From the NCBI GenBank assembly GCA_947044405.1, contig CAMRHE010000168.1, positions 3,501,001 to 3,565,000 of the forward strand: a DNA stretch of 64,000 nucleotides, written 5' to 3'. The translations under genes and the position numbers were made by a program. The DNA comes from Leptodactylus fallax. Lineage: Eukaryota > Chordata > Amphibia > Anura > Leptodactylidae. How positions within the stretch are numbered: the stretch's first letter is position 1; the number at the start of each line of letters is the position of its first letter. Under the pieces are notes generated by a model that saw nothing but the letters and a program-made list of their open reading frames with translations, was not told the origin of the DNA and searched no databases. This document shows, piece after piece, positions 21,801 through 31,219 of the stretch.

Positions 21801-22439
21801 AGATTCACACAGTGCACAACTGCAATCCTGCAAGCACAAGATTAATGTGCATTTGTGTTTTGTTTTAGACAATACAGTACTGTAGATATACATTTGCAAC
21901 CCTTTTTATTGCTTAATTGTATCTAGACTAAAAAATGTGGCAAAGTTACATGTTACATTTGTGATTCCTGGTCCTGCAGATCCTAATCCCTCTTACCCCA
22001 CTTTTTGAAAGAAAAGAAACAGTAGATAGGGTGTAACTAGGGGCAGACACAGATAGTAGATGGCCTCAATGCACAGTATATTGGCTCTTTTTCTCAAAAA
22101 AAAAAATCTGTATCGTAACTTGCCTTAAAGGGATTGTCACTAATGGGTTGTTAGATCATGCAAAACAGAAAAAAATTTCAATTTCAAAATTTTTTTCAAG
22201 AACATACAGATATTCCTGTTACATACTTGTCACTGTACTCCCGTAGCTCTTTTGATTCTGTTAGCATAGAACAAGACGTGCATTATAATAGACAGCAGGA
22301 AATTATTTTTAAGAAGGATTCTTTGCATGCTGCAAAGATTGTACAAATGGTATGTTCAAAGCATGACTGCAGGATCTGCCTGCAAACAGTAGCCCTCCTT
22401 TACTAATAATTAGATAGTGTAAACGTAGACAGGCAGTCT

Positions 22440-22720
22440 AAAAATCCAGAAGATTTATCAAAGTGACTGATGCTGGATGATAAATCTGGAATATCTTTAG
22501 ACTAAGTTTATACCACCTATTAGTTGGCTAATTTAAGCCAGAATTTTATGCCAAAATTTTGTTGCATTTTGTTACTTAGTTCATGCCCATTTCCTGGTAA
22601 ATCGTTCTCACTTGTCTAGAAAATCAGAAAAATATGATCTCAAACTAGACAAAATGTGCCAAAATATACTACGGTAGTCCACCAAGATGCATCACATTTT
22701 GGCATATTTTATTTATATTT
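22440..22720. repeat. Dispersed non-coding repeat
   Basis: Contains TTTAAGCCAGAATTTTATGCC and a GCATCACATTTTGGCATATT end. A related inverse copy lies at 61,750-62,010 (ACGCCAAAATTATGTCGTAA, AAATTCTGGTTCAAAG). No coding signal. Confidence 0.4.
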
Positions 22721-22824
22721 TATTTTGATTATGTACCTGATAGACAGACCTTTATATCTGTTGGTTCCACATGATTGGCACATAGTAATTGTGGTGCCAA
22801 TAGTCAAATAGGGGTCTAAAATCC

Positions 22825-22990
22825 AGAGCCTGGAAACAAGAGACCTGTAAGTTTCACCTCTGTTGTGGGAAAATTATTTGAGGAGTTTCTTAAAGATGTT
22901 ATCCTGGAGTATCTCAATGATAATAAACTTTTAACACAGTACCAACATAGGTTTATGAGGAATAGGTCCTGTCTGACCAGTAGAGTAGAG
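22825..22990 (+). pseudogene. CR1 reverse transcriptase fragment C
   Basis: Plus-strand frame reading RPVSFTSVVGKLFEEFLKD, then ILEYLNDN, QYQHRFMRNRSCLTS. This is the RT block normally reading RPVSLTS...QHGF...SCLT in CR1 elements. It stops abruptly at about 22,985. Only about 55 codons remain. Confidence 0.75.
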
Positions 22991-23289
22991 TAATAACTCA
23001 GAGAAAGAGCAGTAGAGTAATAACTTAAGCAAGCAATTACTCATCTTGTCTGTTAGAGGTAGCATGATATGTAGTCCTGAACAATGTTTATAAATGTGGA
23101 TCCTTGTTTCCCAACTAGGTAACTCCTTAACGTTAAGTCCCCACATAGCAAGCTGCAGCCAAAAAGTGCTGAGGGAAAAACCACAGCAGAAACGCATTGT
23201 GGTTTTTCCCTCAGCACTTTTCACAGAAAGTCCACAGAGTTTTCCACTGTGGACTTTCTGCTTCAATTATATGTAGGTATAATTGACAT

Positions 23290-23947
23290 TGTTATGTCTC
23301 TGCCTGTTCGGGTCTCTGCGCCACCGTCTGCTCGCACGCTGTGGTGTAGGAGGTGTCCTCAGTTTGATTCTTTGCTTAGGATTCTGGATGCTTAGTCTGA
23401 ACGCGGTCCTAGTTCCCTTGCTGTGTAATGGGTTCCAAGCCACACCCGTGTTCTGAGCATTGTTTCTCTCGGGACCGCATAGAGTTAATCTTTACCTTGC
23501 CTGTGTGATTGACAGCATGTGTACCTATCAGGTGTGGGGCTGGGCCCAGACTTTCTGTATACGAGATGTCACTTTCACAGCAAGTGGCCGGTTATTGCAC
23601 TAACTTTGCCTGCTTTCTTTGTACCTTTGATTTTTACCTTGCTATTATCTCTGACCTTTGGCTTGCCTTGCGACTACTCTCTTGGATTTCGATTTGGTAC
23701 CACTTTTGCTTCTCTGGTTGTGACCCCTGGCTTGTTTACCATTCTTCTATGTTGTTTGTTTTGTTCTGTGTGTCACTTTACTCAGTATAGGGCTTGTCTT
23801 CGAGTTGTCCTTTTACCGTTTAGGGTAAACTGAGGCAATAGGAAGGGACAGTGGCTGGGGTGAGATTAGGGCTCACTTGTCTCTGTCCTTCCTCCCAGAC
23901 CCCTGCAGTAGTGTGAGGGTACTGCTACGTCTGTCAAGACCTTAACA
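23290..23947 (+). repeat. 5' LTR of the gypsy-type element (658 bp)
   Basis: TG...CA-bounded LTR, 52 bp longer than its partner because it retains a segment after GTGTGGGGCTGGG. Otherwise the two LTRs are closely similar by eye. Confidence 0.93.
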
Positions 23948-23994
23948 GAATAACCGGCCAATAACCTTCTGCCATTGTTTCCCCTAGGATCAGC

Positions 23995-24983
23995 ATGGAT
24001 CCTATTCAGGGCCTTGCGGCCAAGTTGGAAGGTTTGTCAGGGCTGGTAGCTGAGCTTGCTAAACAGGTTCAGACCCTTACTGAGGCTGCTGCAGCATCCC
24101 CACCTGTTTCTTCCCCTTTTAAGGTGAAGATGTTACTCCCGGATCGTTTTTCAGGGGATCGTGAAAAATTTTAGACTTTCCGTGAGTCCTGTCGCCTGTA
24201 TTTTCGGATTAACCCGCATTCTTCCCATGCCCAAATGGTAGGAGTAGTTATATCCCTCCTACAAGGGGATCCACAAGCTTGGGCCCTTAAACTCACTCCT
24301 GGGGCAGAGGAGTGGATTGACTTTGAAAAATTTTTTTTTGTCCTTGGGGTCTATCTATGCTGAGCCAGACAACATTGGGCTTGCGGAATCGCAACTCCTC
24401 ACCATGCAGCAAGGCAAACGCTCTGTCGAGGAATATTGCGCAGAATTCCGCAACTGCAGTGTGACTACAGGTTGGTGTGAGTCAGCTCTTAAGGCTCACT
24501 TTAAACAAGGCCTGTGTGACTGTGTTAAGGAGGTCTGGGTTGGTCACCCAGATCCTCCCACTCTTGAGCAGGCCATGACTTTGGCTGTCCGTATTGACCG
24601 TAGGATCCGGGAAAATGTTAAAGAGAGAGTAGGGTCTGCTTCTTCCAAGTTTTCTGTCTCTCCCTCTCTCTCTTGAAAAACCTGTTATTTCTCCCATGAC
24701 TCCGGTTGAGGAGCCCATGCAACTGGGAGTTATGGACGCCAAGACGTGACAAGATCATCGTCTCAGGAACAGCCTCTGCCTGTACTGTGGTGGTTCCGGT
24801 CATTTCATCCGTGACTGCTCGATCAGACCTCGCAGACCAGCAGAAAAGCTTCAGTGCCTGAGTGGTAATCAGAAGAACCACTCAGGCAACCAGGTATTTG
24901 CTGACATGATTGCTCTGCACACTTTAAATTGTGTTACTGAGTCTGTCTCGGCTGCTAAAAGTAGGAAACACCAGGTGAATTAA
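23995..24983 (+). pseudogene. gypsy-type gag, broken
   Basis: Capsid/nucleocapsid polyprotein remnant. From the ATG at 23,995: a leucine/valine-rich N-terminus (GLAAKLEGLSGLVAELAKQV), then LLPDRFSGDREKF and WALKLTPGAEEWIDFEKF of the Ty3/gypsy capsid region. After a shift near the T-run at 24,330-24,341 the frame continues with AEPDNIGLAESQLLTMQQGK, RSVEEYCAEFRNC and FKQGLCDCVKEVWVGHPD. In a further frame CLYCGGSGHFIRDC (24,777-24,818) is a CX2CX4HX4C zinc knuckle. Defects: TAG after REKF, a frameshift, TGA at 24,674 and TGA near 24,747. The frame ends at TAA 24,981 with no protease domain, so the element was probably gag-only from the start. Confidence 0.85.
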
Positions 24984-25118
24984 AAATGTTTGCCTGGCCC
25001 ACCAGTGTCTGTGGTTGTGCAAAAAGATCCTGAATTTAAGGCAGGGAAAATATTGAAGCCCTCTAAAACCAGTTTGTCTGGTGAGGGTCCGATGGCCCCT
25101 CATAAAAGGGGGGGGTAC

Positions 25119-25724
25119 TGTTATGTCTCTGTTCGGGTCTCTGCGCCACCATCTGCTGACACGCTGTGGCGTAGGAGGCGTCCTCGGTTTGATTCTTTGC
25201 TTAGGATTCTGGATGCTTAGTCTGAACGCAGTTCTAGTTCCCTTGCTGAGTAATGGATTCCAAGCCACACCCATGTTCTGAGCATTGTTTCTCTCTGGAC
25301 CGCATAGAGTCTATCTTTACCTTGCCTGTGTGATTGACAGCCTGTGTACCTATCAGGTCTGGGGCCGGTTATTGCACTGACTTTGCCTGCTTTCTTTGTA
25401 CCTTTGATTTTTACCTTGCTATTATCTCTGACCTTTGGCTTGCCTTGCGACTACTCTCTTGGATTTCGATTTGGTACCACTTTTGCTTCTCTGGTTGTGA
25501 CCCCTGGCTTGTTTACCATTCTCCTCTGTTGTTTGTCTTGTTCTGTGTGTCACTTTACTCAGTATAGGGCTTGTCTTCGAGTTGTCCTTTTACCGTTTAG
25601 GGTAAACTGAAGCAATAGGAAGGGACAGTGGCTGGGGTGAGATTAGGGCTCACTTGTCTCTGTCCTTCCTCCCAGACCCCTGCAGTAGTGTGAGGGTATT
25701 GCTATGTCTGGCAAGACACTAACA
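25119..25724 (+). repeat. 3' LTR of the gypsy-type element (606 bp)
   Basis: Same LTR with about 52 bp missing between two GGGC-type microhomologies near 25,363. Ends CTAACA, then the GACAT target duplication. Confidence 0.93.
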
Positions 25725-25916
25725 GACATGCTGCGATTTACAAAACCTCAACGGTTTTTAAAATCACAGCATGTGCGCTGCAGATATTTTTATGCAATGT
25801 GTGGAAGGGATTAGCCAGAATCTCATCCACTTTGCAGGTACTGTATAACACAGGTTTTTGCCAAGGCGTTTCCACTGTAGCAAAATTGCGGCATTTACGC
25901 TATGTGGGGCTTTAGC

Positions 25917-26204
25917 TTAAGCCCCCTTGCACACCACTGTATGACTGTTCAGTGTGCTATCAGAGTTTTTACACGGTCACGTTTGTGGGCCGACAGTCCG
26001 GGTCACAAAATATGGAACAGGTCCTATTCCTGTCCGATTTTGCAGCCCTGCTTCCTCGGTTCCTATTCATTGAATGAAAGGGGCCGCGGAAGCACGGCTG
26101 GTGCAGGGGCAGCACATGGGTGACATCCACATGTCCCCCATGCGCCGCCCGTGCCTTTAATTCACGGCAGCCAGTTAGCACACAGTCGTATGCAACCGGC
26201 TTAA
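25917..26204. mobile_element. TTAA-bounded foldback MITE
   Basis: Starts TTAAGCCCCCTTGCACAC and ends GTATGCAACCGGCTTAA, imperfect inverted ends with TTAA at both limits. No coding capacity. It adjoins the gypsy-split MITE. Confidence 0.6.
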
Positions 26205-26317
26205 GTCTGTAAATTCTGCTAAACCATTGCCCTAATGAGGAAACTCACTGCTCAACCACAAAGGTGAAATTAGTAGTTTTGCAGCCTGAATTATTTGGGT
26301 GGGTAAGTGGTGTTTAG

Positions 26318-27321
26318 TAGTATAATATTGTACCATGTTAGCCATTGAAAGTAGTGGAAGAGTGAAGAAATCAGGCGATATCTCTTAGAGGCTTACGGAG
26401 TATATTTGATAAGTAAGCTTTCAAGAGTCTAGCTCTCTTCTTCAGACATGGTGTTATACAAGAACTGAAAATCCACAGATTATAGGAGAGGGGGGACTGG
26501 AAATATGTCCTTGAGTCCTTGAGCCCTCTCGTTTCCTTTCAACAACCACCAAACCTAAGGCATATTATTGTCCGGAGTGCCCTGAAGGCCCCAACTGAAA
26601 ATGGCACCTCACCTTGCCTACAAAAAAGGTGCATGACCTGCAAGCACATCCACACCGCTGACAGTGTACCTGTCCCACAGTCACAACAGGTGCACAGAAT
26701 TAGGGGGACATTTTCCTGCAGGTCTTCCAATGTGGTGTACCTCATAATGTGTGTGCAATGTCCCACCACAGGCCTCTATGTGGGGGAAACAGGGCAGAGA
26801 CTTAGTCAGCGAATGAACTCACATAGATCCAATATTAATAACAGCAGAACAGATCTCCCAGTAGCCGCACGTACATTTCTCCGGAGATTTGCGGGTTGTG
26901 GTTTTAATGGGACATTTTAAGATGCAGGAGGAGAGGAAACAATGGGAGTACAAAAACTCTGCAATTTGGACTTAATATTCATGCCAGCTTCATGTCACAC
27001 TATGTATGAACTGTGAGGGTCACAAATCACCTCCTGATAGCAAACAGATAACAGATCCCTCTGTCACGCACCACAACTTTCCAGATTGTTTTTTGACCGG
27101 TTGTAAATAACTTCTCTACTTAGATTGCATTTTGTTTTGGGTTTTTTTAAGGACTCTAAAATCCTTTGAAGACCATGTGTATAGAGTATAAATAATCTGT
27201 GAATTTTCAGTTCTTGTATAACACCATGTCTGTAGAAGAGAGCTAGACTCTTGAAAGCTTACTTATCAAATATACTCAATTAGCCTCTAAAAGGTATCAC
27301 CTGATTTCTTCACTCTTCCAC
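26318..27321 (+). mobile_element. Penelope-like element, truncated, with inverted termini
   Basis: 1,004 bp flanked by the 14-bp duplication TAAGTGGTGTTTAG (26,304-26,317 and 27,322-27,335). About 120 bp at each end are inverted copies of one another, for example CTTATCAAATATACTC at the right and its complement GAGTATATTTGATAAG at 26,399-26,414. Inverted terminal copies of a partial repeat and variable-length duplications are known features of Penelope-like elements. The interior holds only the GIY-YIG endonuclease end of the protein. Confidence 0.88.
26519..27100 (+). pseudogene. Penelope-like GIY-YIG endonuclease fragment
   Basis: The open frame 26,519-26,920 encodes RHIIVRSALKAP, a cysteine motif (CLQKRCMTCKHI) and then NVVYLIMCVQCPTTGLYVGE followed by TGQRLSQRMNSHRSNI. 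The Y...GLYVGET...R..H pattern is the GIY-YIG nuclease core as it occurs at the C-terminus of vertebrate Penelope-like elements, where it nicks target DNA. The reverse transcriptase domain is absent (5' truncation). A shift near 26,920 is followed by QFG-type and SFMSHYV residues of the C-terminal tail in another frame. The true start lies upstream in the lost part; the TTG at 26,519 is not a start. Confidence 0.85.
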
Positions 27322-27539
27322 TAAGTGGTGTTTAGGCAGTGAACAAGAAAAGACTGATTCTGGAGTTGAAGAAGATGTATTGCAGATCCTATTGATATAT
27401 TTTCCTACTTCCTTCCAAAAGGGTTGCACAAGGGCTTTGGCTCCACCACACCTCCAACAAATGTTTATTGTGGTTAGCCCCATCTGAATCAAGGTCGCAA
27501 GAGTTTTGTACTTACCATTATTAAATATGAGTATTTCCA

Positions 27540-27770
27540 GAAGATACTAAGCTTTGTAATGTAGTTAACACATAAGATAGTATAATATTAAAAAAGGATT
27601 TGGAGACGCTGGCTAATGAATTTTAATGTGAATAAATATAAAGTTATGCACCTGGACCATGGAAGCAAGTTCTACAATTATGTATTAAATAATAAAACAC
27701 TGGGTAAAACTACCACTGAAAAAGACTTGGGTATATTGGATGACAATAAAGACAGGTTATCAAACTTGGG
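27540..27770 (+). pseudogene. CR1 reverse transcriptase fragment D
   Basis: Plus-strand remnant of the CR1 palm/thumb: a decayed ADDTKL-type box at about 27,535-27,555, then NEF-NVNKYKVMHLDHGSK and LNNKTLGKTTTEKDLGIL (27,616-27,740). These follow the FADD box in CR1 elements. Both ends are lost. It is not contiguous with the CR1 fragment at 22.8 kb. Confidence 0.7.
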
Positions 27771-28262
27771 GTCGTACAGTTTGGAAAAAGATGGCTTATG
27801 GATTCCTGGAAGCTGAACAGAAATATAACATCCACATTGAAATACATATAATAATTCCATGTATCAATTACATTCCACTTTTTCATGTTAGGATTCTTTC
27901 CAGAGTGCAAACTCTTATGGCTGGTTAGATAGGTGTGTCTCTTACATATGACAGCACTGGCTCTGCTACTTGTATACTAGCATTTTTTATACATGTCATA
28001 CACTCTGTTTTTGTTCTTGACTACTTCTGCCAAGAGCTTCACAGGCTACTCTCTCTGTCAAAAGGTCATTTCATCTGATATTCTTTTCTTCTATCGCTTG
28101 TAACCCACTGAGGACACAGTTTGATGTACTTAGCATTTTGTGTATTCCAGTATTGTAATATATTTCCAGCTAAATTCCAGTTATCTCAGATATGTCTTAC
28201 TGTATACTTTTCCTCTCACAATTGTTCTTTCAGTAATGTATTGTATTATAAAGATGTGTTCT
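27771..28262. other. Unassigned sequence
   Basis: No recognised coding or repeat signal. Short open frames on both strands look random. Confidence 0.3.
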
Positions 28263-28432
28263 TACCGTGTTTCCCCGAAAATAAGACACCCCCCGAAAGT
28301 AAGGCATAGGAGAGGTTTCGGAGAATTGCCTAATATAAGGCATCCCCCGAAAGTAAGGCGTATGTTCCCGAACAGAACATACGGTATATACGATATGTGA
28401 GGCCGCGGGAGAACCCCACAATCTCTGCTATC

Positions 28433-28775
28433 ATTATACTCCGGGGTCTTTTCAGACCCCGGAGTATAATAATCGGCGGCCCAAGGGAGGTGAGCGAACA
28501 TAAAAAACTATGTGCTTACCTGTCCTACGCTTCTCCAGGCTTCGGGCCTGTTTGGTGACGTCGCAGACGTCAGCGGACGTCATTTTGCGTCGCGACGCTG
28601 GCCGGATCATGTGACGCGACCTGGTCTAACAGTGAAGAAGGCCGGAGTAACACACGGGCATGCACCGGAGCGAGGAACAGGTAAGCAACGTTGTTTTTTT
28701 ATGTTTGTATCCTCCCCTGGGTCTCCGATCATTATACTCTGGGGTCTGAAAAGACCCCACAGTATAATAATTGTT
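28433..28775. repeat. Hairpin-bounded foldback module 1
   Basis: Two near-identical hairpins (ATTATACTCCGGGGTCT / AGACCCCGGAGTATAAT at 28,433-28,470; a second at 28,731-28,771) bracket about 260 bp. Inside each hairpin the next sequence is itself inverted: GGGAGGTGAGCGAACATAAA at the left versus TTATGTTTGTATCCTCCCCT at the right. The centre is CG-rich with GACGTC and GCGTCGCGACGC palindromes. Confidence 0.9.
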
Positions 28776-28785
28776 CATGGGTTGT

Positions 28786-29125
28786 CCACTATGGGGCAAA
28801 CTACTGTGTGCAGGGGCCACTATGGGGAATGATACTGTGTGCAGGGCCACTATGGGGAATGATACTGTGTGCAGGGCCACTATGGGGCATGATACTGTGT
28901 GCAGGGGCCACTATGGGGCATGATACTGTGTGCAGGGGCCACTATGGCGAATGATACTGTGTGCAGGGGCCACTATGGGGCATGATACTGTGTGCAGGGG
29001 CCACTATGGGGCATGATACTGTGTGCAGGGGCCACTATGGGGAATGATACTGTGTGCAGGGGCCACTATGGGACATGATACTGTGTGCAGGGGCCACTAT
29101 GGGGCATGATAATGTGTGCAGGGAA
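28786..29125. repeat. 31-bp minisatellite, about 11 copies
   Basis: Unit is approximately GGGGCCACTATGGGGCATGA then TACTGTGTGCA. Copies are regular (30-31 bp) and very similar, more homogeneous than the related array at 17.5 kb. It immediately follows foldback module 1. Confidence 0.95.
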
Positions 29126-29499
29126 ATTAATGGTTTGGATTGTTATGATGATGTCCTAGAAGATGATGACATAACTGTCATTGAATAAATTTTACTTTCT
29201 ATTCGTACCGTAAATATTGGTAAATGTACCATACTGTTAATTGTTGTACATGGAAATAATGGTACGGTAGTAAGAAATTCTTGATAGGATTCACAGTTTG
29301 TCTGGTTATGCTGGTTTGTGATGACAACTACATTACCGTACAGTACCGTATATAATAAATGTTCATTTTTTTGTTCAGCAATAAATGTGAATTCTTCTTC
29401 ATTGAAAAAAAAATAAGACATCCCCTGAAAATAAGACACAGCACATCTTTGGGAGCAAAAATTAATATAAGACGCTGTCTTATTTTCGGGGAAACAGGG

Positions 29500-30120
29500 T
29501 ACTGATGCTAAGTTCACTGCTTAAAAAGTAGTAACCTGCAAACACCCACGGACCCCATAGACTATAATTGGGTCTAATGGGTTTCTGCTCGGTTTTGCTG
29601 GTTTTATACTGAAACTGGCAGAGAGAAAAGTCCTCCTTACAGGACTTTTCTCTCTGTCGATTTTAGGTGGAATCTGCGGCAGAGTCTCAAACGCAGATGT
29701 GAATCCAGTCTTATCTATCCTTTGGAGAGCATGTTGTGATTTTGTGTTGAATTGGTTTCATGAAAAATTGGAGCCCTTAACTAAATTGGAGATAATTTGT
29801 ACAGTTAGGTTAGGTTCACAGTCAGAGGATAACAACAATGGACATTAAAGTTTCTCTCTTTCACTTGGGTAATGAAATAAAAATGGAAGGTCTCCACCAT
29901 TTGCTTTCCATTTAGTTTTTCTGTTAAAAAAATGTTGCATGCTAAAATAACAGAAAGCAAATAGAAGGGACCTTCTGGTATTACTTCATCATTCAAGTAA
30001 ATGAGGATGAATAGTGATTCTTGTTTTTAAAGAAAGAGGGGGCATTACATTACATATCAGACAGCTATCGGTTGGTCCAGGAGAATAAACCTCCCACAAA
30101 AGTGATTTATGACATACTAC
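29500..30120. other. Unassigned, with one perfect hairpin
   Basis: Contains a perfect 16-bp stem, CAGAGAGAAAAGTCCT (29,619-29,634) with its complement (29,641-29,656) and a 6-base loop. Otherwise nothing recognised. Confidence 0.5.
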
Positions 30121-30127
30121 TTCTGCA

Positions 30128-30350
30128 AAAAGTGAGTAAATAGTGTATAAGTGCACTGCGGCCTTGCAGTGCTGGAGTCCTGGATTCGAATCCTGCCAAG
30201 AACAGCATCTGCAAGGAGTTTGTATATTATCCTTGTGTTTGCGTGGGTTTCCTCCAAAGACATACTGATAGAGAATGTATATTGTGAGCCCTATATGGGA
30301 CAGTGACTGCAAAGTGCTGAGGAATATGATGGCACTATATAAGTAAGATA
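30128..30350 (+). repeat. tRNA-headed SINE with L2-like tail
   Basis: GCACTGCGGCCTTGCAGTGC, then GGATTCGAATCC (a pol III B-box-like motif at about 30,181-30,192), then GTGTTTGCGTGGGTTTCCTC and ATGATGGCACTATATAAGTA at the 3' end. This order (tRNA-like head, body, L2-type tail) is that of tRNA-derived SINEs. The A box is degenerate. It is not a tRNA gene. Confidence 0.8.
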
Positions 30351-30489
30351 AATAAGTTGTTGATCTTTATGTTATCATCGGGTTCTGGTATCCATTTCAG
30401 ATATTTGTACAAATATTTTACAGACATGTAAATAGAAATTCCCATTAACATACATTAGAAATCAATATACTGTAAGTTATGTCTTATGT

Positions 30490-30521
<32 letters not shown>

Positions 30522-31217
30522 TTTATTTATCACATTAGTTTGGAGGTTTTAGCATAAACTATACTGCGAACTTGGTAAAAGTGACTCAGTACAGCATAGC
30601 TTCAGGATGAGATGGTAAAGAAAATATGAAAACAAAAAATCCTGCGAGAAAACTATTTAGTGAAACACATTTTCTGTTTTCTCTGCAGTAATGCTTACTA
30701 AGTATTCTAATAACTCGAGTAAACTGTGGGGACAAACAACGCAGATACAAATGTGTCTGGAGATTCTGCATCTGCCTTCCTTAATCAACTTCCTGTCCTG
30801 AATATGAATTAGAATAATGAGTCAATTAATGTTCTAAAATGCCAATGAGATGCAAAAAGCATTGGGTGGTGGAAACGGTTGCAATATAGTTCAGGAAACA
30901 TTCCATTGTTAGGATTTTTAACAAGCATCATGCACTGTGCTCAGTACTAATTATTTTTCACCTAGAAAAAATAGTAACAACTTGTGTGTTGTCATTTACA
31001 TGCAAAGAGATTAACATGAACTCTCCCCGCCATATACTCAATGACTAGATAATCAATATTGTTCAGAAAATGAAATCAGAGCATGATTTTACAGTATGAT
31101 TTGGCATAAACTATTATCAAGTTCTACTATTTAGCTGTAATGGAATTGCTTTTTAATCAATTGCCAGCATACTGCAGGCAACTGGTATAACAAAGACAGG
31201 AAGCAAAATAAGCTACC
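30351..31217. other. Unassigned A/T-rich sequence with (AT)n
   Basis: Holds an (AT)n run at about 30,495-30,521. No coding signal. Confidence 0.45.
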
Positions 31218-31219
31218 TA

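Larger units (their letters stand above)
23290..25724 (+). mobile_element. Ty3/gypsy-type LTR element, gag-only, complete ends
   Basis: A 2,435-bp element with 5-bp target duplication GACAT (23,285-23,289 and 25,725-25,729). LTRs start TGTTATGTCTCTG and end TTAACA / CTAACA. A purine tract (AAAAGGGGGGGG) sits just before the 3' LTR. There are only about 1.17 kb between the LTRs, enough for gag alone; protease, RT, RNase H and integrase are absent, so it must have moved in trans. Gag style suggests the sushi-like Ty3/gypsy group (inference). It is inserted in a MITE whose uninterrupted relative at 49.68 kb serves as an empty site. Confidence 0.93.
23127..25916. mobile_element. Hairpin-rich MITE split by a gypsy element
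   Basis: The left part (23,127-23,289) and right part (25,725-25,916) together match the uninterrupted MITE at 49,510-49,722. The left part holds a perfect 24-bp stem (23,162-23,185 with 23,198-23,221; AAAAGTGCTGAGGGAAAAAC) and a second perfect 14-bp stem (23,224-23,237 with 23,247-23,260; CAGAAAGTCCACAG). The right part resumes with GCTGCGATTTACAAAACC and ends in TATGTGGGGCTTTAGC. Confidence 0.75.
28265..29499. mobile_element. TA-flanked element with GTTTCCCCGAAAATAAGACA ends
   Basis: 1,235 bp flanked by TA (28,263-28,264; 29,500-29,501). Ends are CCGTGTTTCCCCGAAAATAA and the inverse of TTATTTTCGGGGAAACAGGG, with further CCCCGAAAGTAAGGC / CCCCTGAAAATAAGAC copies just inside. The interior contains a hairpin-bounded foldback (28,433-28,775), a minisatellite (28,786-29,125) and about 350 bp that may derive from a coding 3' end (DVLEDDDITVIE near 29,145-29,185; speculative). 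TA duplication is compatible with the Tc1/mariner/pogo superfamily but the family is not settled. Confidence 0.75.

Noticed and set aside
23509..23833. Hydrophobic open frames in the gypsy LTRs (also 25,334-25,610)
   Set aside because: Two overlapping frames in T-rich LTR sequence, repeated in both LTRs; they look like membrane proteins only because of the T-rich composition.
28786..29125. Regular 31-bp repeats resembling a CRISPR array
   Set aside because: The units are contiguous with no unique spacers, and the context is a eukaryotic transposon. It is a minisatellite.
30128..30200. Possible tRNA gene (B-box GGATTCGAATCC)
   Set aside because: No cloverleaf can be drawn, and the downstream body and L2-type tail show a SINE.
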